Shown: positions 54,293 through 63,299 of the stretch, in pieces
Layout: each line of letters starts with the position of its first letter
How positions within the stretch are numbered: the stretch's first letter is position 1
Assembly (NCBI RefSeq): GCF_000814005.1
Contig: NZ_JWLK01000001.1
Coordinates: forward strand, 372,001-436,000
Reading direction: 5' to 3'
Origin: Ruegeria sp. ANG-S4
GTDB taxonomy: Bacteria > Pseudomonadota > Alphaproteobacteria > Rhodobacterales > Rhodobacteraceae
DNA length: 64,000 nucleotides
Position numbers and translations under genes: made by a program
The notes under the pieces: generated by a model
The model's input: the letters and a program-made list of their open reading frames with translations, nothing else
What the model was told of the DNA's origin: nothing
The model's database searches: none

Positions 54293-56479
54293 CTACCGCT
54301 TCCTCCGCTTCACATTCCCGCCCCGCTGCCCCGGCCGCCCAGCCGTCGAGCGCCCACGCGATTTCACCGCGTCCTCTGACGCCTTTTCAACCGCCCATTG
54401 GCGCGCCATGGGGTCGTCGGCGACGGCGAGGTCGACCGCTTCCAGACGTTTGATCTCATCCCGGATGTTGGCGGCCTCTTCAAACTCCAGGTTCTCGGCG
54501 GCCTTGCGCATCTGGTCGCGCAGGCCGTCCAGATGGGCCTCGAGGTTCGCGCCGTGCATCGGCTTGTCGATGGTGGCGGTGACGCGGTTCATGTCGACAT
54601 CGCCCTCGTAGAGACCGGCCAGAACGTCCTCGACATTTTTCTTCACCGTCTCGGGCGTGATGCCGTGTTCCTCGTTATAGGCGAGCTGTTTGGCGCGGCG
54701 GCGGTTGGTTTCGCCCAGGGCACGCTCCATGCTGCCGGTGATCTTGTCGGCATACATGATCACCCGGCCATCGGCGTTGCGCGCGGCGCGGCCAATGGTC
54801 TGGATCAGTGAGGTTTCCGAGCGCAGAAAGCCCTCTTTATCCGCGTCCAGAATGGCGACCAGCCCGCATTCTGGGATGTCGAGCCCTTCGCGGAGCAGGT
54901 TGATACCAACCAGCACGTCGAACGCACCAAGCCGCAGGTCGCGCAGGATTTCGATGCGTTCCAGCGTGTCGATGTCCGAGTGCATGTAGCGCACTTTGAT
55001 GCCCTGTTCGTGCAGGTATTCGGTCAGGTCCTCGGCCATGCGTTTGGTGAGCGTGGTGACCAGCGTGCGGAAGCCGTTGGCGGCGACCTTGCGGACTTCA
55101 TCCAGCAAATCGTCCACTTGCATCGAAACAGGGCGGATTTCGACCTCGGGGTCCAAGAGGCCCGTGGGGCGGATCACCTGTTCGGTGAAGACGCCGCCGG
55201 TCTGTTCGATCTCCCACTTCGCCGGGGTGGCCGAGACGAAGACGGATTGCGGGCGCATGGCGTCCCATTCCTCGAACTTGAGGGGGCGGTTGTCCATGCA
55301 GGACGGCAGGCGGAACCCGTGTTCGGCCAGCGTGAACTTGCGGCGATAGTCGCCCCGGTACATACCGCCGATCTGCGGGACCGAAACGTGGGATTCATCG
55401 GCAAACACGATGGCGTTGTCGGGAATGAATTCGAAAAGGGTCGGCGGTGGTTCACCCGGTGCGCGCCCGGTCAGATAGCGCGAATAGTTCTCGATCCCGT
55501 TGCAGACGCCCGTGGCTTCGAGCATTTCCAGGTCGAAGTTGGTGCGCTGTTCCAGACGTTGCGCTTCCAGCAGTTTCCCTTCACCGACCAATTGGTCGAG
55601 CCGGATGCGCAGTTCCTTTTTGATCCCGATGATCGCTTGGTTCATCGTGGGCTTCGGAGTCACGTAATGGGAGTTCGCATAGACGCGGATATGCTCCATC
55701 GTGTCGGCCTTTTCGCCGGTCAGCGGGTCGAACTCGGTAATCTGTTCCAGTTCCTCACCGAAGAACGAGAGCTTCCACGCGCGATCCTCAAGGTGGGCGG
55801 GCCAAATTTCCAGTGAATCGCCGCGCACCCGGAAGGACCCACGCTGAAACGCCTGGTCATTGCGGCGGTATTGCTGGGCAACGAGATCGGCCATCACCTG
55901 CCGCTGGTCGTATTCGTTGCCAACCTTCAGATCCTGCGTCATCGCCCCGTAGGTTTCGACCGAGCCGATACCATAGATGCACGACACCGAGGCGACGATG
56001 ATCACGTCATCACGCTCGAGCAGCGCCCGCGTGGCCGAGTGGCGCATCCGGTCGATCTGTTCGTTGATCTGGGATTCCTTCTCGATATACGTGTCCGAAC
56101 GCGGCACATAAGCCTCGGGCTGGTAATAGTCGTAGTAGGAGACGAAGTATTCGACCGAGTTTTCAGGGAAGAAGCCTTTGAATTCGCCATAAAGCTGCGC
56201 CGCCAGTGTCTTGTTGGGCGCAAGGATGATGGCGGGGCGCTGGGTTTCCTCGATCACCTTGGCCATGGTGAAGGTCTTGCCCGTGCCGGTCGCGCCCAGC
56301 AGAACCTGATCACGCTCGCCATCAAACACGCCCCCGGCCAGTTCCTTGATCGCCGTTGGCTGGTCGCCTGCCGGGGCGAATTCGGTATGCATGACAAACT
56401 GCTTACCACCCTCAAGCTTCAGGCGTGCGCGCACATCGTCGGCGGTCAGTTGGGTCTTGTCGGAATGGGCATAGGGCAT
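54293..56479 (-). CDS. uvrB: Excinuclease ABC subunit B
   Basis: A 728-residue UvrB, the damage-verifying helicase-like subunit of nucleotide excision repair. Walker A is [17 protein letters not shown] near 50, the beta-hairpin region is in [25 protein letters not shown], and helicase motifs include [12 protein letters not shown] and [12 protein letters not shown]. The C-terminal UVR domain is [23 protein letters not shown] start at 56479 ([15 protein letters not shown]), preceded by GGAG, which gives the usual family length. The longer start at 56578 has no family similarity. The C-terminal tail is basic ([10 protein letters not shown]). Confidence 0.96.
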   Translation of the reverse strand: MPYAHSDKTQLTADDVRARLKLEGGKQFVMHTEFAPAGDQPTAIKELAGGVFDGERDQVLLGATGTGKTFTMAKVIEETQRPAIILAPNKTLAAQLYGEFKGFFPENSVEYFVSYYDYYQPEAYVPRSDTYIEKESQINEQIDRMRHSATRALLERDDVIIVASVSCIYGIGSVETYGAMTQDLKVGNEYDQRQVMADLVAQQYRRNDQAFQRGSFRVRGDSLEIWPAHLEDRAWKLSFFGEELEQITEFDPLTGEKADTMEHIRVYANSHYVTPKPTMNQAIIGIKKELRIRLDQLVGEGKLLEAQRLEQRTNFDLEMLEATGVCNGIENYSRYLTGRAPGEPPPTLFEFIPDNAIVFADESHVSVPQIGGMYRGDYRRKFTLAEHGFRLPSCMDNRPLKFEEWDAMRPQSVFVSATPAKWEIEQTGGVFTEQVIRPTGLLDPEVEIRPVSMQVDDLLDEVRKVAANGFRTLVTTLTKRMAEDLTEYLHEQGIKVRYMHSDIDTLERIEILRDLRLGAFDVLVGINLLREGLDIPECGLVAILDADKEGFLRSETSLIQTIGRAARNADGRVIMYADKITGSMERALGETNRRRAKQLAYNEEHGITPETVKKNVEDVLAGLYEGDVDMNRVTATIDKPMHGANLEAHLDGLRDQMRKAAENLEFEEAANIRDEIKRLEAVDLAVADDPMARQWAVEKASEDAVKSRGRSTAGRPGQRGGNVKRRKR

Positions 56480-56733
56480 AGGCAGGCTCCGGATCAGGCT
56501 CTTACATTTGTTCTTATTTTGTCCATCTGCAAGACCTGATACGGGTTCGATCCCGAAGAAAATGTCTGGTTCTGGCATCGCGGGTAGCCGTCATCATTTG
56601 GTAGCGGGCTGCATACCCTGCCCTCATGCCAATTATTGTCATCAGCCCACGCGTTCTGCGACAATTGCCATCTTGTCGCGGCCCGCGCTCTGACGCATAA
56701 ACGGGTCTAGCCAAGTGAGCACGGAGAGGCGTC

Positions 56734-57045
56734 ATGCGCGCACGGATTTACCAGCCTTCCCGAAATGCGATGACATCGGGCATGGCCGGGACGCGGCATT
56801 GGGTTCTGGAATACGCACCTGCGTCGGCGCGTGGGGTTGATCCGTTGATGGGCTGGACCTCGTCGGACGACACGCAGAGTCAGGTGCGCCTGAAATTCGA
56901 CACCAAGGAAGAGGCGTTGGATTATGCCAAGGATAACGGCATCGAAGCGCAGGTTGTCGAGCCGCACAAGCGCAAGCCCAATCTGCGACCCCGTGGTTAC
57001 GGCGAAAACTTCGCGACCGATCGTCGTGCGCCGTGGACACATTGA
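56734..57045 (+). CDS. NADH dehydrogenase complex I accessory subunit (NDUFS4-like, ETC subunit)
   Basis: A 103-residue protein of the ETC complex I subunit family: [29 protein letters not shown] opens the fold, followed by [34 protein letters not shown]. This matches the mitochondrial NDUFS4/18-kDa subunit, found in alphaproteobacterial complex I. It helps assembly or stability of the NADH dehydrogenase N-module. The gene is not near nuo genes here. The next gene starts directly after its TGA. Confidence 0.92.
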   Translation: MRARIYQPSRNAMTSGMAGTRHWVLEYAPASARGVDPLMGWTSSDDTQSQVRLKFDTKEEALDYAKDNGIEAQVVEPHKRKPNLRPRGYGENFATDRRAPWTH

Positions 57046-57513
57046 ATGATCGACATCCGCGAGGTTGATCCGGGTACAGAAGATGTTCGCCCGATCATTG
57101 AAGCACATCTTGCACACAGCTGGGATGCGACACCTCAGACGTCCAATCACACGATGGATGTCGACTCATTGCGCGAACCCGGAATTCGGTTCTGGGCCGT
57201 GTACGAGGCCGAAAAACCCCTTGGATGCGGTGCGCTGAAGGCGCTGCCAGACGGAACGGCCGAGGTGAAATCCGTACACGTCGTTGCGGCGGCTCGCGGG
57301 CGAGGTTTGGCGCGAATATTGATGACGCATTTGGCTGATTTGGCGCGGGCCGAGGGCGTGCGGGCTTTGGTCTTGGAGACCGGCGCAGATCATATGAGCG
57401 AGTACGACGCGGCGCGCAAACTCTACGAGTCGTTGGGCTATGCCTATTGCGACCCGATTTACGGTTACGAAGACGATTTCAACAGTGCTTTTATGCGCCT
57501 GTCTCTTCGATAA
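57046..57513 (+). CDS. GNAT family N-acetyltransferase
   Basis: A 155-residue GNAT. GAVYEAEKPLGCGALK-like strands (in the sequence FWAVYEAEKPLGCGALKALPD) are followed by the acetyl-CoA site VHVVAAARGRGLARILMTHLAD (R/QxxGxG/A type) and LVLETGADHMSEYDAARKLYESLGY. Substrate unknown. Its ATG follows the stop of the complex I gene with no gap, so the two are probably one operon. Confidence 0.9.
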   Translation: MIDIREVDPGTEDVRPIIEAHLAHSWDATPQTSNHTMDVDSLREPGIRFWAVYEAEKPLGCGALKALPDGTAEVKSVHVVAAARGRGLARILMTHLADLARAEGVRALVLETGADHMSEYDAARKLYESLGYAYCDPIYGYEDDFNSAFMRLSLR

Positions 57514-57695
57514 ACCGACCAACGCCCGCAGAAGACCTTGACCGTTCCATCAAATCCGGATTTCGCGCGCTCAGCCCCCATAACCGCCCAAGTGTTTGTA
57601 ATTACTCAAGACCCTCAGCACCAATCAGCGGCGCATCTGACTTCTGCACCAAGTTGACAAGCCCGGTAAATTGACTGATACAGCCCAGCATGAGC

Positions 57696-57773
57696 GGGCC
57701 GTTAGCTCAGCTGGATTAGAGCAGGGAACTTCTAATTCTCAGGTCGGGGGTTCGAGTCCTCCACGGCTCGCCA
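57696..57773 (+). tRNA. tRNA-Arg (anticodon UCU)
   Basis: A complete cloverleaf of 78 bases. Acceptor arms GGGCCGT and ACGGCTC (one G-U) end in the encoded CCA. The D stem is GCTC/GAGC. The anticodon stem is GGGAA/TTCTC with loop CTTCTAA, so the anticodon is TCT (reads AGA). The T arm GGGGG-TTCGAGT-CCTCC is standard. No second copy of the 3' end, which would mark an integrated element, was seen nearby. Confidence 0.95.
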
Positions 57774-57905
57774 AGTCGACATAATTGTTCAATACATGCC
57801 TGTCTTTCGTCTGCCTCCAGGACGATTTCGAGGACATGAACAGTACGTGTAACGCAGCTTTTTGCCTGTTGCGGTATGTCATTCAGAACCGGGGTTTTCC
57901 GTTTG

Positions 57906-58949
57906 TCACAGTGCCTCGCGCGCCAGATCTTGGGCAAATGGTCTGATATCGCCGATGTGCGTGTTGACCCACTCCGGCTCATAGTAGGTGTCCAGGTAGC
58001 GATCACCGCTGTCGCACATCAAAGTGACGATTGAACCCTTTTGCCCGCGATCCACCATTTCGTCAGCGATTTTCAACGCGCCCCACAGGTTGGTTCCGGT
58101 GGACGCCCCCGCACGTCTGCCTATCCGTTTTTCGAGCCAAAGCATGGTTGCCACACTTGCGGCATCCGGCACTTTGATCATCCGATCTATGACGTCCGGT
58201 TGAAATGAATGTTCAACCTTTGGCCGGCCAATGCCTTCGATCCGGCTTGAGGTTTCGGAGGTAAGGTCGCGATTGCCGCTGGTATAGCTGTCATAGAACA
58301 CAGAGTTCTCGGGATCGACGACCGTCAGAGCGGAATCGTATCCCTTGTAGCGAATGAACCGTCCCAACGTAGCCGAGGTTCCGCCCGTGCCTGCACTCAT
58401 GACCAACATCGCGGGAACCGGGTGCGGTTCAAATTCCATTTGGCGAAAGATACTCTCTGCAATGTTGTTGTTACCACGCCAGTCGGTGGCGCGTTCGGCG
58501 TAGGTGAACTGATCCATGAAATAGCCGCCGATGTCCTTCGCCAGTTTGACAGAGGTTCCGTGCATCTGGGGCGCTGAGTCCACGAAATGCGTTTGACCCC
58601 CAAAAAACTCGATAAGCCTGATCTTGCTGTGAGCTGTGCTTTTGGGGATCACTGCGACAAATGGCACCCCGATCATGCGTGCAAAATAGGCTTCGGAGAC
58701 TGCAGTGCTGCCGGACGATGCCTCGATAATGGTCGTGCCCTCTTTGATCTTGCCGCTGCACAAGGCGTAGAGGAACAGGGATCGCGCCAGCCGGTGTTTC
58801 AGGCTGCCTGTGGGATGGGTGCTTTCGTCTTTCAGATAGATGTCGACGCCGTTCAAATGCGGCAAAGGCAGCTTGAACAGATGTGTGTCCGCCGACCTGT
58901 GTGCGTCCGCGTTGATTTTGGCAATTGCGCCGGCAACCCATTTGTCCAT
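57906..58949 (-). CDS. PLP-dependent cysteine synthase family protein (Cds1-like)
   Basis: A 347-residue fold-type II PLP enzyme. ATG 58949 gives [17 protein letters not shown], with AGAGGGCGAG upstream. The PLP lysine is in [17 protein letters not shown] near residue 52, the substrate loop is [19 protein letters not shown], and the phosphate loop is [16 protein letters not shown] near 190. [13 protein letters not shown] near the end is typical of the Cds1 L-cysteine desulfhydrase group. It probably makes or breaks cysteine, releasing sulfide, but the direction cannot be settled. tRNA-Arg lies downstream. Confidence 0.87.
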   Translation of the reverse strand: MDKWVAGAIAKINADAHRSADTHLFKLPLPHLNGVDIYLKDESTHPTGSLKHRLARSLFLYALCSGKIKEGTTIIEASSGSTAVSEAYFARMIGVPFVAVIPKSTAHSKIRLIEFFGGQTHFVDSAPQMHGTSVKLAKDIGGYFMDQFTYAERATDWRGNNNIAESIFRQMEFEPHPVPAMLVMSAGTGGTSATLGRFIRYKGYDSALTVVDPENSVFYDSYTSGNRDLTSETSSRIEGIGRPKVEHSFQPDVIDRMIKVPDAASVATMLWLEKRIGRRAGASTGTNLWGALKIADEMVDRGQKGSIVTLMCDSGDRYLDTYYEPEWVNTHIGDIRPFAQDLAREAL

Positions 58950-59565
58950 CTCGCCCTCTTTTCGTAAGTCGCACACCTTGACTATGCGCCCTGCACCTTG
59001 CGGATGGCAAATGGACAAGTCTTTGCACAGAGACTCTTTGTGTCGCGCCTGCGGTGCGGCTCCGCTGAACACGTCGAAGACAGAAAGCATGACTTCAACG
59101 CGTGCTTTGTCGGGTTGCCAAAAGGTTTTTTGAGCGGACTGCCATCCGACAGCGAAGGCAGCGGGTTTCCAGAAGTCCGGTCCTGACGCGCGGGCGGTTG
59201 CGGTGATTTCGAACGAGGCGACACTGATCAGTTGGGATACAATCGGTCGATGATCGGCAAGCTATTTCATGCGCTTACCCCCCATTTTTGGTGGGGAGAT
59301 TTCGGTGGCGATTTGTGCTAAACTGTAAGGGCTGCGAATGAGATTGGCAGCAGGGGAGAGACCCACCGTCTCACAAATGATTGAGAGTGAAAGGTGGTCT
59401 GAGGGGCTGGACGAGGGGGTCTTAGCCAGCCCCTCTCTCTCAAGGGGGTATACGGAATGGTGAAAGTGTTCCGTTGACACCAAGCTAGCAAAACGCGCGC
59501 ATCGCTGAAATTGGGGGATTCCCGTAGGGTCCACGATGGATGTCTATGGCTGGGCTTGTTCGGTG
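58950..59565. other. Gene-free stretch upstream of the cysteine synthase-like gene
   Basis: About 616 bases with no supported coding frame. The right half (59260-59475) holds a run of hairpins reported separately. The left half must carry the promoter of the 57906-58949 gene, but no clear -35/-10 pair was seen. Confidence 0.5.
59359..59474. ncRNA. Structured intergenic element, three tandem hairpins
   Basis: Three hairpins follow each other. First, AGACCCACC (59359-59367) with GGTGGTCT (59393-59400), reinforced by TCTCA/TGAGA inside. Second, GAGGGGCTGG (59401-59410) with CCAGCCCCTC (59426-59435), a perfect 10-bp stem. Third, ACGGAA (59452-59457) with TTCCGT (59469-59474). Just upstream is CCCCCCATTTTTGGTGGGG. 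No T-tract follows any stem on either strand. It may be a small RNA, a regulatory leader or a mobile-element end; the strand is uncertain. Confidence 0.4.
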
Positions 59566-60504
59566 TCAGGACACGCCGAATGTACGCAGCACTTGCCGGG
59601 TTTCGCTTTCAGACAATTTGAACTCGTCAATGTATCGGGTTTTGTGGTGCAGGCGGCCGATCAGATCCTGATCGTTTTCGCCGTGGCCGACCACATACAT
59701 CATGGCGGAAAACGGCACCGGGTCCAAATTCATCAACCCATCTTCGTTGGCATGGCGGATCAGGCGATGGTTTATCTGGGGTACAATCTGGGCGTCCTTG
59801 TCACCACCCGAACAGTCAAGCCGCCAAGCGACACAGGACCCACATGTGGACCCGAAGGACCGCATCTTCGACAGGCGCGGCGCAACGTTTGCAAGATTGC
59901 GCCCGGTCAACCTGCGAAAGGCATAGTTCAACCGCCAAGGCACAAGAAACAGGCCAAACAGCCTTTCCTGTTGGTCGACGGCCTCCTTCTGCGCCCGGTG
60001 CAAGGGCGCGATGGCGCGCGCAGCGATATCGTACATATAGCCGCGCTCAACCAAATAGCCGGATGGATCGCGTGTCTCGATCATGTAGTCGACCAGTTCC
60101 GGATGCGCAAAGTCGTCGGCGTCCAGATTGAAAAGGTAGATGTCTCCTGTCTCTGCCTTGAGGCAATGACCGGCGACCAGCCGTCGTTTGAACCTTTTGT
60201 CGTTGCCTTCGACCTTTTCGGCAAAAGGCAGAAACAGCACCTGATTGTCAAAGCAGACGCCTTCAGGCTTGGTCTGGCTGCAAATGATTGCTTTCCAGTG
60301 CGGGTTGGTCTGTCGGCGCAAAGTTTCGACAGTCTTTGCAAGGTTGGCGCACACCTGTTCCCAGTCGCCGGCTTTTTCTTCGGAAATCAACGGGATCGAA
60401 AAAACCACGGTGGGAGTGTCCGAGATCGGGTTGGGTGTCATCGCCGTCCGCCAGGGCTCGATTTGCGATCTGCAGTGTGTCCGCTGTTCAGCAGTCAGGG
60501 CCAT
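59566..60504 (-). CDS. Glycosyltransferase family 2-like protein
   Basis: A 312-residue protein from ATG 60504 (MALTAEQRTHCRSQ); later ATG 60441 (MTPNPISDTPTVVFSIPL) would begin right at the fold. The GT-A domain has VVFSIPLISEEKAGDWEQ near the start and the metal/nucleotide DxD in IYLFNLDADDFAHPEL. ETLRRQTNPHWKAIICSQ is the usual helix-strand. No membrane segment is visible. The acceptor is unknown. It lies alone between the hairpin region and the inositol operon, with its 5' end facing away from it. Confidence 0.78.
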   Translation of the reverse strand: MALTAEQRTHCRSQIEPWRTAMTPNPISDTPTVVFSIPLISEEKAGDWEQVCANLAKTVETLRRQTNPHWKAIICSQTKPEGVCFDNQVLFLPFAEKVEGNDKRFKRRLVAGHCLKAETGDIYLFNLDADDFAHPELVDYMIETRDPSGYLVERGYMYDIAARAIAPLHRAQKEAVDQQERLFGLFLVPWRLNYAFRRLTGRNLANVAPRLSKMRSFGSTCGSCVAWRLDCSGGDKDAQIVPQINHRLIRHANEDGLMNLDPVPFSAMMYVVGHGENDQDLIGRLHHKTRYIDEFKLSESETRQVLRTFGVS

Positions 60505-60643
60505 TGGGGATTCTCGGTGCAGCGATTCTGCAAAGTCTTGTTTGATGACCCGCACCGATAAGGTTCAGGTTGCGCGGACCCTATTGGGCAGCGGATTTCT
60601 TTTCAAGTCGATGCGCCGATTGAATTGACCGCGAATCCCCGAA

Positions 60644-61483
60644 TTAGGCACGCCCGGCAGCACCCAATCCGCGGATCACTGTACGGGCCGCCGCTTCGAC
60701 TGGGTCGTGCGTTTCTTTTAGGATCGCGACCCGGTCAAATCGTTCGGGATCAGCTGACACGGCCTGTCTGAGCGCTGCGCCAAACGCCATGCGTAGCTCT
60801 GTGCCGATATTGAACTTGCAGATGTTCGAATGCGCCGACAGGTCGCTGCGCTGGGCCAGCGGGACGCCGGAGCCGCCATGAATCACCAGCGGGATATCTG
60901 TCGTCGCCTCGATCGCCCGGATACGCGGGACATCCAAGCCACCCTCTTTGTCTTGTTGCAAATGTACGTTTCCCACGGAAATGGCCATCGCATCGACGCC
61001 ACTGTCGCGGGCAAACGTAGCGGCCTCGCTCGGATCCGTTCCGGCAGAAGCCTTGCCGCCGGAATAACCGACAAAACCAATCTCACCTTCGCAGGAGATT
61101 TCCGCCTCGGCAGCAAGCTGCGCGACCGCAGCAGTTTCTTCGATGTTCTGCTGCAAGGGCTTTTGCGACCCGTCATACATAAGCGACGTGAATCCGGAAT
61201 CCCGCGCCTCTTTGCATTCGTCCAGCGTATACCCGTGATCCAAGTGCGCAACGACCGGCACATCAACCGACGCCGCCAGATTGCGGAACATGGCCCCCAA
61301 AACGGGCAGGGGTGTGTGCGCCCGGCACGAAGGGCCGGCCTGCAAAATCACAGGCGCACGTTCTGCCTGCGCCGCCATCACATAGGCGCGCATGTCCTCC
61401 CAGCCCAGACAAACGAGACCGGGCACAGCATAACCTTCGGCTTGAGCAGGTCGAAGCACCTCGGAAAGGGTAACAAGTGTCAT
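60644..61483 (-). CDS. Class II fructose-bisphosphate aldolase family protein (IolJ-like)
   Basis: A 279-residue zinc aldolase, taken from ATG 61483 (MTLVTLSEVLRPAQAEGYAV). Zinc ligands are in VPVVAHLDHGYTLDECKEA (HxDH) and the later CEGEIG, SVGNVH and IPLVIHGGSGVP blocks. Its start overlaps the iolB stop by 4 bases, so it belongs to the inositol operon and most likely cleaves 2-deoxy-5-keto-gluconate 6-phosphate, the last specific step, giving dihydroxyacetone phosphate and malonate semialdehyde. An upstream in-frame Met is rejected because it lies inside iolB. Confidence 0.88.
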   Translation of the reverse strand: MTLVTLSEVLRPAQAEGYAVPGLVCLGWEDMRAYVMAAQAERAPVILQAGPSCRAHTPLPVLGAMFRNLAASVDVPVVAHLDHGYTLDECKEARDSGFTSLMYDGSQKPLQQNIEETAAVAQLAAEAEISCEGEIGFVGYSGGKASAGTDPSEAATFARDSGVDAMAISVGNVHLQQDKEGGLDVPRIRAIEATTDIPLVIHGGSGVPLAQRSDLSAHSNICKFNIGTELRMAFGAALRQAVSADPERFDRVAILKETHDPVEAAARTVIRGLGAAGRA

Positions 61484-62319
61484 TTGAACTTGGCCACCAT
61501 ATCCATGATGCCGGGTATGGTGTGCAATTGTTCCGCGTGTGTGGGTTGGAAATACTGCTTGAGGCTTCGTTGGCTCAGTCCGCCGAGAATGGTGAAGTAG
61601 TACATCTCGTACCCGGGCAGGACGCAACAGGGGTGATAGCCCTTGTCGATCAGGATCGTCGACCCGTCCACGATGTGATAGGCATCACCGGGTTCGTTAT
61701 CGACCCGCTGCAGCATTTGCAGCCCCGAGCCATAGTTGGGTTTGAACCGGAAATTGTAACACTCGTCATGCCGTGTTTCTTCGGGAAGCCGGTCGGTATC
61801 GTGCTTGTGGCTGGGAAAACCCGACCAGCCGCCTGCACCAACGGTAAACAGCTCGCTCACCAACAGACGTCCGACGCGATCATGATGCGCAGCCCCGAGG
61901 ATATGTTTGATTTTACGATGAGTTTTCGTGTCGTCCGAGCCGTATTGGACTAGGTCCAGTTCGGCCTGCCGCACCGCAAAGGGCTTAAGGGTTTCCGCGA
62001 ACTTGGCCCCGGCGATAAAAACCTCGGTTTCGGTCAACGCCGTGATGCGCGCGCCAGTATCGGTTGGAACGTAAACGCCTTCCGGCTCTCCATCCCACAC
62101 ATCTTCGCCGCGGTTGCCGATGTCCCGGTACTGTTCGCCTGCTGTTTCTACGGTCACGGTGCCTGTCGCCGGAACCACACAGGTTTCATATTCGGCAACC
62201 CGATAGTCGAAGTGTTCACCGGCTTTCAATTTGACGATGTTGAAATAGACCAGCGGCACATGCGCGTCATCAGCGTCTACAATGGGCTTTTGTTGGTTGT
62301 CATAGGGTGCAATGTGCAT
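61480..62319 (-). CDS. iolB: 5-deoxy-glucuronate isomerase
   Basis: A 279-residue IolB, isomerising 5-deoxy-glucuronate to 2-deoxy-5-keto-gluconate in myo-inositol catabolism. It is a cupin-fold enzyme. Conserved blocks are HIAPYDNQQKPIVDADDA, TCVVPATGTVTVET, VGAGGWSGFPSHKHDTDRLPEETRHDECYNF (metal His/Glu) and DGSTILIDKGYHPCCVLPGYEMYYFTILGG. The start ATG lies 11 bases after iolC. It overlaps the aldolase gene by 4 bases. Confidence 0.95.
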   Translation of the reverse strand: MHIAPYDNQQKPIVDADDAHVPLVYFNIVKLKAGEHFDYRVAEYETCVVPATGTVTVETAGEQYRDIGNRGEDVWDGEPEGVYVPTDTGARITALTETEVFIAGAKFAETLKPFAVRQAELDLVQYGSDDTKTHRKIKHILGAAHHDRVGRLLVSELFTVGAGGWSGFPSHKHDTDRLPEETRHDECYNFRFKPNYGSGLQMLQRVDNEPGDAYHIVDGSTILIDKGYHPCCVLPGYEMYYFTILGGLSQRSLKQYFQPTHAEQLHTIPGIMDMVAKFK

Positions 62320-62330
62320 ATTGAGTCCTT

Positions 62331-63299
62331 TCAGGCCGCGTTTTCGGCAAGAAACTGGTTAAGCTCGGTCCGGGTTGGCATCGCGGGTGCACAACCGACG
62401 CGGGCAACGACCATGGCGGCGGCGGCCGAGCCTTGCAGAACCGCATCGCGCACAGTCAGGCCATCGGCCAAGCCGGACACAAAGCCGCCCATGAAGCTGT
62501 CTCCCGCGCCTGTGGGTTTCAGGGCATTTGTCCTGTAGATGCCCGTTTCGATTTCACCGTCCGGGGTAATCGTGATCGCGCCCTTTTCGCCCATTTTGTA
62601 GACAGCCAGCGCAGCGCCTTCAGCCACCAGTTCGCGGGCTTTGTCCAATCCACGTTCGTAATCTCCGGCCATGAAGCCGAACTCGACATCATTGCCAACG
62701 ATTACGTCGCACATCGCACCGGCGCGTGAATACACGTCGGCAGCGATGTCGGCGGAGGGCCATGAATAGGGGCGGTAGTCCACGTCGAAAATCAGCGGCA
62801 GGCCAGCTTGTTTCGCCAGATCAAAGGCGCGGAATGCCGCGCTGCGCGAAGGCTCGGCGGCAAAGACCGTGCCCGTCGTTATCAAAGCCGAATAGCCGGG
62901 ATAGTCGACAGCGGATACATCGGCTTCGGTCATCTCGAAATCAGCTGCCCCGTTGCGATAGATGACCGACTGATGGTCCTCGATCCGGGTTTCGACAACA
63001 GCCAAGGAATTGCGTGCCTCGCCGCCTACCGAGCGAACATGCGCCCGCCCGATCCCGTATTTGTCCAACTCGTTCAGGGCGAACCGACCGATTGCATCGT
63101 CCGAGACACAGGTCACCAGATCAGCCTTGGCACCCAGCTTGGTCAACGCGACCCCGATATTGGCGGAGGACCCACCCAGACAGGAAACGAATTGCGTCGC
63201 TTCTTCGGTCCTGGTGCCCGGCGGATCGGGGTAGAAATCCATGCCCGCGCGTCCGATGATGACAAAATTCTTGCCGGCAAGGCGCGAAAGGTCAGCCAT
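62331..63299 (-). CDS. iolC: 5-dehydro-2-deoxygluconokinase
   Basis: A 322-residue PfkB-family sugar kinase that phosphorylates 2-deoxy-5-keto-gluconate. The substrate side has FVIIGRAGMDFYPDP and the CLGGSSANIGVALTKLGAKADL block. The PfkB C-terminal signature is TNALKPTGAGDSFMGGFVSGLADG, with the catalytic Asp. Its ATG overlaps the iolD stop by one base (TAATG), so the two are translationally coupled. Here the kinase is a single-domain form, without the fused IolC-IolE-like aldolase domain seen in some proteobacteria. Confidence 0.95.
   Translation of the reverse strand: MADLSRLAGKNFVIIGRAGMDFYPDPPGTRTEEATQFVSCLGGSSANIGVALTKLGAKADLVTCVSDDAIGRFALNELDKYGIGRAHVRSVGGEARNSLAVVETRIEDHQSVIYRNGAADFEMTEADVSAVDYPGYSALITTGTVFAAEPSRSAAFRAFDLAKQAGLPLIFDVDYRPYSWPSADIAADVYSRAGAMCDVIVGNDVEFGFMAGDYERGLDKARELVAEGAALAVYKMGEKGAITITPDGEIETGIYRTNALKPTGAGDSFMGGFVSGLADGLTVRDAVLQGSAAAAMVVARVGCAPAMPTRTELNQFLAENAA

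Noticed and set aside
57696..59565. Integrated island at tRNA-Arg
   Set aside because: No repeated tRNA 3' end or integrase was found next to the gene; the downstream cysteine synthase-like gene looks ordinary.
59536..60561. 341-codon plus-strand frame opposite the glycosyltransferase
   Set aside because: It is the antisense of a clear GT-A domain, is His/Arg/Gln-rich, and has no family similarity. The minus-strand frame has the DxD motif and fold.
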